NCBI RefSeq assembly: GCF_004378355.1
Contig: NZ_SNUB01000002.1
Coordinates: 1-64,000, forward strand
Direction of reading: 5' to 3'
From: Psychromonas algicola
Lineage (GTDB): Bacteria; Pseudomonadota; Gammaproteobacteria; Enterobacterales; Psychromonadaceae
DNA: 64,000 bases
Shown here: piece by piece, positions 36,673-44,637 of the stretch
Numbering within the stretch: the first letter of the stretch is position 1
Layout of the letters: each line of letters opens with the position of its first letter
Made by a program: the position numbers and the translations under genes
Notes under the pieces: generated by a model
Database searches by the model: none
Told to the model about the DNA's origin: nothing
What the model saw: only the letters and a program-made list of their open reading frames with translations

Positions 36673-37575
36673 TTAATCTTCAAAAAAATCTTCGTCTATT
36701 TTTTTCAGGTGTAATACCTGTTCGTCTCTACTGCCGATGTTATATCGCAGCATGAGCTTAGCTAATTCTTTTCCGTTGATAAGTACAATGCGCATGCCTA
36801 AGTCTTTGGCGGTTTGTACTGCGGATGGTGTAAAATCAGAGGTGGTTATAAAAATACCTTTCTGCGCTTTTTTAAGGTTAAGTGCCCCAAAAAAATCTCT
36901 AATATCTCCGGACCCCACGTTATTACCTTGAGCGTTACGTTTTGCTTGTATGTATATTTGATCAACGCCAAGCGGGTCTTGGTTGATTACGCCATCTACA
37001 CCATTATCTCCACTTTTACCTAAGGTATAAGCCATGCCTTCGTTGCTGTCACCGTAACCCATTGCTAATAATAACTCTATTAGTAATTGTTCAAAAAAAG
37101 CAGGAGTAACTTTACGAGTACGAGATAATATTTCTACTGATAAGGCATCATTTATTTGTTTGTAAGAAGCTCTAAGCAATTCATCGGGTGTTGCTATGTT
37201 ATCTGGGATGTTAGTTTCTTTGATTTTATCATCATTGTTTTTTTGTTTAGTGAAAGCGTTAAAGTCGTCAAAGCGTTTTAGATAGTGATTATTAATCTTT
37301 TCACTACTTTTTAACGCTTTTAATCCCAAACTTGTGATTATGAAATGAGCTCGTTTTGTTGAATCCAATAGTCCTGCTTTAACTAGATAGGTTTTCGCCC
37401 ATCCAACTCGATTGGTAAATACAGCTTGTCGTCCACTAGGTAAAAGTTGTGTTTTTTCTTCTTTGGTAAGGTTGAATTTTTCAGCTAACAGTTCCGTCAC
37501 ATCGCTAAGCTTTACTTCTTCATTTTTTGCTGCGTCTAAAACGGGTTTCATTAGCTCTTGATAACTTGGTATCAC
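36673..37575 (-). CDS. mrr: Mrr-type modification-dependent restriction endonuclease
   Basis: The 300-residue protein matches E. coli Mrr in size and layout: an N-terminal winged-helix region (PSGRQAVFTNRVGWAKTYL, 46-64) and a C-terminal PD-(D/E)xK nuclease with Asp194 in GVDG, then Gln210-Ala211-Lys212 in YIQAKRN, then GIFITTSDFT. Mrr cuts methylated DNA. The start is GTG at 37575, with AAAAGG upstream. It is the first gene of the operon and 28 bases before hsdR, so the methylation its neighbours produce must not be its target or the cell must tolerate it. Confidence 0.93.
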   Translation of the reverse strand: MIPSYQELMKPVLDAAKNEEVKLSDVTELLAEKFNLTKEEKTQLLPSGRQAVFTNRVGWAKTYLVKAGLLDSTKRAHFIITSLGLKALKSSEKINNHYLKRFDDFNAFTKQKNNDDKIKETNIPDNIATPDELLRASYKQINDALSVEILSRTRKVTPAFFEQLLIELLLAMGYGDSNEGMAYTLGKSGDNGVDGVINQDPLGVDQIYIQAKRNAQGNNVGSGDIRDFFGALNLKKAQKGIFITTSDFTPSAVQTAKDLGMRIVLINGKELAKLMLRYNIGSRDEQVLHLKKIDEDFFED

Positions 37576-37927
37576 TTCACTTACCTTTTCAATTTATGCT
37601 TTTAGTTGTATTTAAAACTATAACTAGTTTATAGAGTGTATTGTAGAGCGCTTTAAGTTAAATGGTCATTTGTTTTCAGATTGCATTGAATTGTTTAATA
37701 GCACTTTTTATTTTTTACTCATTATAACGTATGAGAGTATGGGAAAAATGAGGAAGCTACAATGATTGCTTTAATTTTTGTTGTGAGTTGACTTTATAAG
37801 TTAGCATCGATCTTTAATTAATTTTCAGCCGCTGGTGTTTATTTATTTTCATGTAAGTATTTTCATAAAAAGTTTTTACTATTAATTTCTTATATGAAGA
37901 TCTCGTCGCTACAATATTTAAAACGTA
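37576..37927. promoter_or_regulatory. 352-base spacer before mrr, with a palindrome-like site
   Basis: AT-rich DNA with no gene. CTATAACTAGTTTATAG at 37618-37634 is a 17-base near-palindrome (six of eight pairs match), 43 bases upstream of the mrr start, a position suited to an operator for the operon. A stop-rich frame here rules out a further coding gene. Confidence 0.35.
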
Positions 37928-38272
37928 TTACTTTAAGTTTTTATGTATTTCTTTGGATATTTTCATCATACCTGTTTGTATTGTATTACTCAGAACATGA
38001 CTTTTTTTATAAATGGGTAATATTATATCTAATTTTTCAAATTCATGATGGCGAGATATTATTTCTAAATACCCTTTGAGTTTTTGTGGTGCAATGGTTT
38101 TACGAGATAAATCTTTTTTTATTTTTTCTTCAAATTTTTTAATCTCATCATCGTTATCGTCATCAAAAGTTGCGATATAAATTTCACGGCCAAGTCGTTT
38201 TTGTGACCAACCTAATTCACCTATTATTTTTTTTATCTCATTTTGCAATTCTAAAGTATTCATTGTCCCCAT
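37928..38272 (-). CDS. Small HTH-like protein, possible island regulator
   Basis: The 114-residue protein reads LQNEIKKIIGELGWSQKRLG and then acidic FDDDNDDEIKKFEEKIKKDL followed by SRKTIAPQKLKGYLEIISRH. The ELGWSQKRLGREIY and SRKTIAPQKL phrases look like the two parts of an XRE-type helix-turn-helix split by an acidic insert. This is inferred. It is divergent from the small-protein pair downstream and upstream of mrr on the same strand, so it may control one or both. ATG at 38272; 38263 is the alternative. Confidence 0.55.
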   Translation of the reverse strand: MGTMNTLELQNEIKKIIGELGWSQKRLGREIYIATFDDDNDDEIKKFEEKIKKDLSRKTIAPQKLKGYLEIISRHHEFEKLDIILPIYKKSHVLSNTIQTGMMKISKEIHKNLK

Positions 38273-38347
38273 TTGTCCCTTTGGTTATTGATACATTATA
38301 AATGTACCCAGCAGGGTACGCATATTAACTTATTTAGGAGATACACA

Positions 38348-38503
38348 ATGTCAAAAAATAAAACGCCTATGACGCCAACAGCTGCTGCTCGTATTCAATC
38401 TGCGAATGCTAAAGCTGGAAGTGGCCAAGTTGGAAAAGGTTCTTTCGCTGCTAAGGCACAATCTGCTGCTGCAAAAAATTCGCAACCACCTAAGAATAAA
38501 TAG
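38348..38503 (+). CDS. 51-residue Ala/Lys-rich small protein, SMP-like
   Basis: The protein reads SKNKTPMTPTAAARIQSANA with KAGSGQVGKGSFAAKAQSAA and a Lys-rich end. Short proteins of this MTPxAAxRIQS...SFAAxAQSAA type recur in enterobacterial and Vibrio accessory DNA and resemble plant seed-maturation repeats. The role is unknown. The ATG at 38348 has TAGGAG seven bases upstream. The acidic 44-residue gene starts 8 bases later. Confidence 0.65.
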   Translation: MSKNKTPMTPTAAARIQSANAKAGSGQVGKGSFAAKAQSAAAKNSQPPKNK

Positions 38504-38511
38504 GATTATTT

Positions 38512-38646
38512 ATGATTGATTCATCAGATATGTCAGATCAAGAGTTAGACGTTTGGTCTGACATGAATAACCCAAATAATGATGCCGATATGGATGATTG
38601 GGCTAATGCTCATAATCCTAATAACGATGATTATTTAGGTGATTAA
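38512..38646 (+). CDS. 44-residue acidic small protein with repeated W..NPNND motifs
   Basis: Translation gives two similar halves, each with LDVWSDMNNPNNDADM or DDWANAHNPNNDDYLGD. The D-W-(A/S)-x-x-x-NPNN pattern recurs in short bacterial proteins of unknown function. The strongly acidic protein follows the basic 51-residue protein by 8 bases, so the two are probably made together and may bind. AGGATT precedes the ATG by 6 bases. Confidence 0.6.
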   Translation: MIDSSDMSDQELDVWSDMNNPNNDADMDDWANAHNPNNDDYLGD

Positions 38647-38657
38647 ATAAATGCCTT

Positions 38658-38681
38658 TAGCCTGAAGTTAACTTCAGGCTA
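38658..38681. terminator. Perfect 24-base palindrome between convergent genes
   Basis: TAGCCTGAAGTT is followed directly by AACTTCAGGCTA. It lies after the small acidic gene and overlaps the stop codon of the convergent membrane protein gene. A weak T-rich tail supports a terminator for both. Confidence 0.7.
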
Positions 38682-39071
38682 TTTACATTCCCTTGCATTA
38701 TTAGTGAATGCCTTTAAAAAAACGTTTTCACTCACTAAATATCGAACGTGAGAAATTTCATTCATCGTATCTTCTAAAGCACATAAACATTTACTTTTTT
38801 TATTTCTGTATTGATTACCTGATAATGGCTTTTGGTATGAGCTAAGACAAGATTCTAATAAATCATATTCTGTTGCTAAAGGATAGCGATTATCTGTTAT
38901 TGCATAATCAACAAATTGGCTCCCTGAATATGCAAGAAGAGTTGCAATAGCAGCAACTTTGAATGGTTTTGTTATGGAAAATTCTTTAGTTACATTTGAA
39001 CATGTTTGACAATGAAACTCGATCGTTGCCCCTAATTTTTGGTTTTCTTCGCACTTACAAGACTCTGACAT
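38679..39071 (-). CDS. Cys-rich small membrane protein, hypothetical
   Basis: The 130 residues have a zinc-like N-terminus (CKCEENQK and then CQTCSNV, four Cys), one hydrophobic segment (KVAAIATLLAYSGSQFVDYA, about 38-57) and a C-terminal part with CLCALED. No family is recognised. The N-terminal Cys pairs suggest a zinc ribbon and the rest a single-span membrane protein. It closes the accessory region on the right, before the mmuM gene. Confidence 0.6.
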   Translation of the reverse strand: MSESCKCEENQKLGATIEFHCQTCSNVTKEFSITKPFKVAAIATLLAYSGSQFVDYAITDNRYPLATEYDLLESCLSSYQKPLSGNQYRNKKSKCLCALEDTMNEISHVRYLVSENVFLKAFTNNARECK

Positions 39072-39164
39072 TAAATTTCCTAAGATGTTTTTTGTGTTAA
39101 ATATTATATGTTTTTTTTATGAGCTTGCAACCTGAAGGTTACGCTTTTCACCGGTACGCGTAAA

Positions 39165-40082
39165 CTACTTTAACTTCGCCAACTGCTTGATATGCTCTGG
39201 GGAAATCCCGCAACAACCACCGATAATTGATGCGCCTGCGTTTAGCCATGTTTCTGCGAATGCTTTGTATTGTGTTGGTGGGATATCTTCTCTTATGCTG
39301 TTTACTTGGTCATTGGCTGCATGCAGGTCTCCGATAGGGGGGAAGTTGTTTGCGTAAACGCCTAGTTGTACTTTGGTTTCAATACCTTGCTCTATAAGTG
39401 CTTGCTTGGCAATGAGCAGGCCGCTTTCCATGACTTCAATGCGGCTACAATTAAATAGAAGGGCGGTAATGTTTTGTCCGGCTATCTTTTTGACTGCATC
39501 ATAAACTAACTCACCAGAGCGTAGTTTTGGGGTGTCATTGATATCGTCATTAATGGTGAAGGCCATCCATGTATCTTGTTTTGTGGTGCTTGTGCGTTGT
39601 TTGATCATGTCTGCTTCTGCGATAGATGAAATAGTTTCTGCTATCCAAATATCTATGTGATCTTGTTGATTGGTGATTAATACTTCAAGTAATGGCAATG
39701 CTTTTTCTAATGCGAAAAGGTCTGGTCGATAAGATCCTAAAACTGGCGGAATACAACCTGCTACTAATAGATTGGCGTCTTTTATCTTTGCTGTTTGCGT
39801 TACTGCCTCTTTTGCTAATAGGGCAGCTTGTTTTACTAATGTCGCGCCTTCTTGTTTAAAACGTTTTTCGCCAATATGAAAGGGGACTAACGCATAGGTG
39901 TTAGTGGTGACCACTTCTGCACCAGCATCGATAAAGCTTTTATGCACTTGTGTAACAAGGTGAGGCGCTTCAATAAGCGCTTGAGCAGACCATTCTGGCT
40001 GTTGAAAAGGTGCGCCAATGCGCTGGAGTTCACGTCCCATTCCACCATCTAAAATAATGGGTGAGGTTAATTTTGCTTTCAT
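39165..40082 (-). CDS. mmuM: Homocysteine S-methyltransferase family protein
   Basis: MmuM-type enzymes methylate homocysteine, usually from S-methylmethionine. The 305 residues have DGGMGRELQRIGAP at the start, NTYALVPFH near 60, FNCSRIEVM near 210 with one zinc-ligand Cys, and GGCCG near 289 with the Cys pair. These three Cys form the zinc site of the family. The methyl donor cannot be told from sequence. It is downstream of the PPOX and VOC genes on the same strand with a 60-base gap and may be part of that TetR-regulated unit. Confidence 0.88.
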   Translation of the reverse strand: MKAKLTSPIILDGGMGRELQRIGAPFQQPEWSAQALIEAPHLVTQVHKSFIDAGAEVVTTNTYALVPFHIGEKRFKQEGATLVKQAALLAKEAVTQTAKIKDANLLVAGCIPPVLGSYRPDLFALEKALPLLEVLITNQQDHIDIWIAETISSIAEADMIKQRTSTTKQDTWMAFTINDDINDTPKLRSGELVYDAVKKIAGQNITALLFNCSRIEVMESGLLIAKQALIEQGIETKVQLGVYANNFPPIGDLHAANDQVNSIREDIPPTQYKAFAETWLNAGASIIGGCCGISPEHIKQLAKLK

Positions 40083-40142
40083 ATGTTGTTTACTGCAGCT
40101 ATTAGGAAGATGCAGTGAGGGTAACTGTGCACTGTTCGCAAA

Positions 40143-41054
40143 TCAAGTTTGTAAGTAGGCGAGTCCATTATTAATGAAATCTACTTTGAGTGGCGTAAAG
40201 CGTAAGGTTCGTTCCGCTTTGGTATTTTCTGTGGGATCGGTTTGTTCTTTATCATCCCATAATATTTCGCTGGATACCGTGAGTTGTAAGATATGCCCAT
40301 TTTGCCAATCAAAAAATAATAAGCTGGCAATGGGGTTATGCAGGAGATTTCCCATGGTATTAAAAAAGCCATTGCCGTAATAGTCTTCTACTAACAATTG
40401 CTCTTTAGCATTCATTTTTACAAAGCCTGCTTCACCGCCTCGATGGGACATATCCACACCACGATTACGCAGTGCTTCACCATCATCAAAACTGCTGGCG
40501 ATGAAAAAGGTATCGGCTTGAACAATGAGTTGTTTATCCGTCGCATCTAATGCTGAACGCGTAGACGTAGAAAATGCCCCGTAAGCGTGATGGGTTTTAA
40601 ATGTTTTGTCTTGGATATATTTAGGACAATTACCAAAGCTTTGTAACACGTTAATGGTGATATTTTTTTGGCTGATATCGGTGACTATCGCATTTAAACG
40701 ATTACGTCGTTTAGTATCAAACTCAACGCCTACCAAACCAATTTTATCACCCACTTTGAGCTGCTGATGGATAAAATCACCCATGCTATTTTGTGTGTTG
40801 ATCACCAAGGTGGTTTCAGTTGGCGACTCGATAAAGCCTGGATCGCCAAATAAAACACTCGCGCGAGGTTGTGAATAATGATCAGTAAAACCAATAAACA
40901 ACATGCAGAGGTTTTGAAAATATTCTCTATGTTGCTCTGGCATAAATTCACGAATGAACTTAGGACCAATTTGCGCCATGCGTTCTGCGGTGCCTACTCG
41001 CTTTTGAATAGTTAGCTCACCTTCATGCCAGCTTGGTGTTTGTTCATTATTCAT
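40143..41054 (-). CDS. PPOX-type FMN-binding protein
   Basis: The 303-residue protein has a pyridoxamine 5'-phosphate oxidase-like split barrel, with FIGFTDHYSQPRASVLFGDPGF (written in pieces: FIGFTDHYSQPR, SVLFGDPGF), TLVINTQNSMGDFI and RRNRLNAIV. It resembles long PPOX-like proteins annotated as FAD/FMN oxidoreductase partners. The substrate is unknown. VOC and mmuM genes flank it; the VOC start is 9 bases upstream of its own. A divergent TetR with twin operators probably controls the group. Confidence 0.8.
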   Translation of the reverse strand: MNNEQTPSWHEGELTIQKRVGTAERMAQIGPKFIREFMPEQHREYFQNLCMLFIGFTDHYSQPRASVLFGDPGFIESPTETTLVINTQNSMGDFIHQQLKVGDKIGLVGVEFDTKRRNRLNAIVTDISQKNITINVLQSFGNCPKYIQDKTFKTHHAYGAFSTSTRSALDATDKQLIVQADTFFIASSFDDGEALRNRGVDMSHRGGEAGFVKMNAKEQLLVEDYYGNGFFNTMGNLLHNPIASLLFFDWQNGHILQLTVSSEILWDDKEQTDPTENTKAERTLRFTPLKVDFINNGLAYLQT

Positions 41055-41063
41055 TATGGATCT

Positions 41064-41492
41064 CTATGCGTTGATCAATTCAAGTCTAATGCCGCCTGGT
41101 ATTAAACACATCATATGGTGGAAAGGTGAATCACCTAATGGCTCTGGTGCAAATTCAATTTCTACATTATCTAGTTTAGCTAGCTTCTTGTGAAGTGCTT
41201 GTAATTGTTCAAGATCAGTGACTTTTAATGCAAAGTGATGCAACCCAATATTTTGTTGGCGGTTAAATGCAACGGCATTATTTGCGTCTTTTGCTTGCCA
41301 TAGTGTCAACATGATTGAGCCATCAGAAACGAAAATAGCGGGATAAGCTGGTTTTTCGCCTACTTTTTCAAAGTTAAGTTGCTCAATAAAAAAATCTACA
41401 GTGTCTTGTAGATTAGGGACGGTTAAACCTAGATGATGAATACCTAGTGTATTAATTGATTTTGTCTCTAAATCTGTTGTTGTACTGCACAT
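41064..41492 (-). CDS. VOC (glyoxalase) family protein
   Basis: The 142-residue protein has two beta-alpha-beta-beta-beta halves: LGIHHLGLTVPNLQDTVDFF with a His metal ligand, and NIGLHHFALKVTDLEQL with a second His. The late IRLELI carries the Glu ligand. VOC proteins include glyoxalases, dioxygenases and resistance proteins; this one is not assignable. It is the first gene of the leftward unit, and the two TetR-type sites lie 39-89 bases upstream. Confidence 0.85.
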   Translation of the reverse strand: MCSTTTDLETKSINTLGIHHLGLTVPNLQDTVDFFIEQLNFEKVGEKPAYPAIFVSDGSIMLTLWQAKDANNAVAFNRQQNIGLHHFALKVTDLEQLQALHKKLAKLDNVEIEFAPEPLGDSPFHHMMCLIPGGIRLELINA

Positions 41493-41530
41493 AGTTAGTT
41501 TCCTTATTTAGTTGTTATTTATCAAATGAG

Positions 41531-41581
41531 GTGAACAGTTCTGTTCGCTTTTTGTAACTATAGGTGAACAGAACTGTTTAC
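41531..41581. promoter_or_regulatory. Two TetR-type operators between VOC and tetR genes
   Basis: GTGAACAGTTCTGTTCGC (41531-41548) and GTGAACAGAACTGTTTAC (41564-41581) are near-palindromes; read on opposite strands they share GNGAACAGAACTGTTNAC. Their centres are 33 bp apart, three helical turns. Site 2 overlaps a TTTACG -35 with TATAAT at 41599-41604 (16-bp spacer) for the tetR gene. This points to autorepression and shared control of the divergent unit. Confidence 0.75.
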
Positions 41582-41657
41582 GTCAAGTGAAAAGTTGTTA
41601 TAATTATTTTCTACAAAAATCTCTTTTATTTAATTAGTCATAGATGAAGGCACATTA

Positions 41658-42194
41658 ATGCAACCAAGAAAGCAACATTTAATCGAAACCGCTTTAACTC
41701 TGTTTAATGAAAAGGGGTATCACGCGACGGGTATTGATTTGATTTTGGCTGAGTCTAAAGTGTCTAAAGCGACTTTATATAAACACTTTCGTAGTAAAGA
41801 TGAGCTGATTCTCGCTGCGTTAGCATTACAGCATGAGCATGTGTTAGAGATGATTAGCAATAAAATAAGAAATGCAAAGGAAGAAGGTTCTTCACGCGTT
41901 TTAGCGATGTTTGATGGCTTGCATGCCTGGTTTAATAGCGAAAGCTTTTACGGGTGTAATTTTATTAATGCGAGTGCTGAGTATGCCGATGCTAATGATC
42001 CTATTCATGCCTATGCCGCTGAGCATAAACAATCGATTGTTGATCTTGTACAAACTGAATTAGCACCAGATGATAAACATAAAGCTGAGCAAATCGATTT
42101 ATTAGTTGGTGGAGCCATTGTGATGGCGCATACTCGTGGTATTAAAGATGCGGCATTAATGGCAAAAGAAATGGCGCGGGTACTCTTAAAATAG
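41658..42194 (+). CDS. TetR/AcrR-family regulator
   Basis: The 178 residues open with LIETALTLFNEKGYHATGID and then LAESKVSKATLYKHFRSKDE, a TetR helix-turn-helix. A helical ligand domain follows. It is similar to the regulator at 12440-13015. Two palindromes in the divergent spacer are its likely operators. The controlled set would be VOC, PPOX and probably mmuM. The ligand is unknown. A TATAAT lies 54 bases before the ATG. Confidence 0.9.
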   Translation: MQPRKQHLIETALTLFNEKGYHATGIDLILAESKVSKATLYKHFRSKDELILAALALQHEHVLEMISNKIRNAKEEGSSRVLAMFDGLHAWFNSESFYGCNFINASAEYADANDPIHAYAAEHKQSIVDLVQTELAPDDKHKAEQIDLLVGGAIVMAHTRGIKDAALMAKEMARVLLK

Positions 42195-42431
42195 TGATCT
42201 ATTGATGGTTGATTTTCATCATTACTAATAACTGTCATCTTCGATACAGAAGCATTGAGTGTTTTAAAATCCTTATGTTATGATTTTGAAATTGCTGGGT
42301 GTTCATGTTCTTTTATATTCAATGCAGCATATTATTTTAAATAATAAATGATGTATTTCTACTCTTACTTTGAGTAGAACCCTACTGTCTTTTAGCAAGC
42401 TAAAATCATGACTAAATAAGAGAATTGCCCT

Positions 42432-44579
42432 GTGCTAATAACTATTAAACCTTTTTTATTACTGCTGATTAGCTGTTTTTTGTTAATGACGGGTTATGGC
42501 TTAAGTAATATTTTATTGCCTGTACGAATGCAAGCTGATGGAATTAGTGTCGATAGCATTGGTTTGGTTTTATCTATGCTGTCCGTTGGTTTTCTTGTTG
42601 GTGCCATTTATAGCCGTAAGTTATTGCAACGTGTTGGTCATATTAGAATCTTTGCGATGTGTGGGAGCTTAACTTCTGTCGCAATCTTATTATCTGGTCT
42701 TTACCCTGAACCTATTGTGTTAGCTTGTATGAGAGTTGTGACCGGTTTTTGTATTGCCTGTGCTAATGCGACGTTAGATAGTTGGTTAAGTTATAGCGCG
42801 ACTGAAAAAAATAGAGCGCGTATTTTGTCTATTAATCAAATGGTCTTGATGAGTGCTTTGTTTTTTGGTCAGTTCTTACTTAGTTTTGCACCAGTGCAAG
42901 GTATGACTTTATTTGTAGTTTCTGGCATCTTATTAAGTTTAGCGATCACACCTATTGTTATCAGTAAGCAGCAAGGACCGTATATTGAAGATAGCCAAGC
43001 TATGTCTTTGCTCACCATTGCTCGATTATCTCCATTAGGTGTAGTGAGCTGTTTTTATTGTGGTTTACTTTATGCTGGTTTATTGAATATGCTACCGGTT
43101 TTTGCGAGCCAAAATGGTATACAAGATTTAAACCTATCTATTTTTATGGGCGCCGCGATTTCAGGGGCGATCATTTTCCAATTCCCTATTGCTTATTTAT
43201 CCGATTACTTTGATCGTCGTAAAATCATGTTAGGTATGGTGTTGACCATTATTGCATTTTCTTTCTCTATTCCTGTTTTAATTTCTTTGGACTTGTTTTA
43301 TGTGAGTTTATTTGCGATTGCAGTGATCACTGGCATGGCGGCTTGTCTTTACCCGATGAGTATGTCTGAAACCTTTGATAAAGTCCTAAAAGAACAAATC
43401 TTAACGGCGATGTCATCGTTATTAGTAATTTATGCAATTGGAAGTATTTTAGGCCCTTATGTGGCTTCTGTTGTGATGAAGTTATTTGGAAGCAATGCGT
43501 TATTTACATTTATGATTGTTGCTGCCAGTACATTGCTCACTTTTATTCTTATTCGTATGCAACAACGTACTGCGTTACCTTATGACGAACAGGAAAGCTT
43601 TGTAATGCAAACGCCTTCTGGTGCGGTTTCTGAACTTGATCCGCGAACTGATTATGTTGAGCCTGCCTTTGAGCAAAGTGCAGAAGTGGAAGTGGCGATT
43701 AGTTTAGCGACGAAAAACCCTTCTGCAGCTGTTAATATGGCTAAAGCTTTAGCGCTACGCGATCCTGAGCATGCGGCAAATCTAGCGGCCGCATTAAGTA
43801 CTATCGATGAAATTAATATTGGCCCTTTATATGCGGCGATCACTGCTGCTGCGCCTGAAATGGCGGTACATATTGCTGAAGCATTAACAACGGCTTCGCC
43901 TGAACAAGCTGAAGAGCTGGTGGATTGGATCACAACAGATAATCCTGATCAGTTTACTAATATCATTGTTGCGATTGCGAACTCGATGCCAGATAACGGT
44001 ATTCGAGTGATGGAATTAGCGGCAGAAGGAATGTCGACTGATGATTCTAAAGAGTTATTGGAAATGACTGAACAGTATATGACTGATTTCTCTGAATCAT
44101 TAGAAGAAATGCGTCCTGTTGATAGAAGCGCGGCTGAATCTGAGCAAACGGCAACCGACTTATATAATCGTTTAAGTGATGTGTCTCCTGAGCATTCTGC
44201 AGAATTAGCACTAACGGTTTCTGAAGCCTTGCCTGAATCTTCTAATATGGTTGCAGAAGCGTATTTACAAAACTTGATTGAAAGTGAAAATCAACAACAG
44301 ACTGAAGCTGAAACCGTAGAAAATATTGAAACAGCTGTGAGTGAATATCTAACTCAAGTTGTTGAAAATATTCCTGAGTACGCAGTAGATGTCGCAAGTA
44401 CGATTGTTGATTCTGTCCCTGAAGTGGCATCGGAAGTTGTTGAATTATTGCAAGACGCGGATGCTGTTGGTAGCGAAGATTTAAGAGCTTCAGTCGATGA
44501 TAAACCCGAAGAAGATATTTTGGAAAAACAATTATCTGACGCAGTGCAAACGCAAACTGAGTCACTTAATCAGGATTGA
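42432..44579 (+). CDS. YcaD-like MFS transporter with a long helical-repeat tail
   Basis: The 715-residue frame starts with GTG at 42432. Residues 1-385 form twelve membrane helices with the YcaD-type features MTGYGLSNILLPVRM, GFLVGAIYSRKLLQRVGH and CANATLDSWLSYSA. Normal YcaD-like proteins end near 385. Residues 400-715 are an acidic, Ala/Glu-rich region of about 20-25-residue helical repeats of the form P..A..(I/L)A.AL, for example NPSAAVNMAKALALRDPEH and SPEHSAELALTVSEALPES. The tail should lie in the cytoplasm. Its role is unknown. Confidence 0.85.
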   Translation: MLITIKPFLLLLISCFLLMTGYGLSNILLPVRMQADGISVDSIGLVLSMLSVGFLVGAIYSRKLLQRVGHIRIFAMCGSLTSVAILLSGLYPEPIVLACMRVVTGFCIACANATLDSWLSYSATEKNRARILSINQMVLMSALFFGQFLLSFAPVQGMTLFVVSGILLSLAITPIVISKQQGPYIEDSQAMSLLTIARLSPLGVVSCFYCGLLYAGLLNMLPVFASQNGIQDLNLSIFMGAAISGAIIFQFPIAYLSDYFDRRKIMLGMVLTIIAFSFSIPVLISLDLFYVSLFAIAVITGMAACLYPMSMSETFDKVLKEQILTAMSSLLVIYAIGSILGPYVASVVMKLFGSNALFTFMIVAASTLLTFILIRMQQRTALPYDEQESFVMQTPSGAVSELDPRTDYVEPAFEQSAEVEVAISLATKNPSAAVNMAKALALRDPEHAANLAAALSTIDEINIGPLYAAITAAAPEMAVHIAEALTTASPEQAEELVDWITTDNPDQFTNIIVAIANSMPDNGIRVMELAAEGMSTDDSKELLEMTEQYMTDFSESLEEMRPVDRSAAESEQTATDLYNRLSDVSPEHSAELALTVSEALPESSNMVAEAYLQNLIESENQQQTEAETVENIETAVSEYLTQVVENIPEYAVDVASTIVDSVPEVASEVVELLQDADAVGSEDLRASVDDKPEEDILEKQLSDAVQTQTESLNQD

Positions 44580-44590
44580 TTTTTATAATG

Positions 44591-44622
44591 ATAAAGACTG
44601 ACTACGTTAAGTCAGTCTTTAT
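44591..44622. terminator. Terminator between MFS and cupin genes
   Basis: ATAAAGACTGACT and AGTCAGTCTTTAT form a 13-bp stem around ACGTTA. It sits between convergent genes and can serve both. Confidence 0.8.
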
Positions 44623-44637
44623 CGATTTAACGACTGT

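Noticed and set aside
27849-37575. BREX, DISARM or Zorya defence systems
   Set aside because: None of their marker proteins (PglZ, BrxL, DrmA/B, ZorA/B) are encoded; the genes fit type I R-M, Mrr and a PtuAB-like pair.
37894-38079. 61-residue + strand frame
   Set aside because: It overlaps the HTH-like gene on the other strand, has no ribosome site and is rich in hydrophobic residues from A/T bias.
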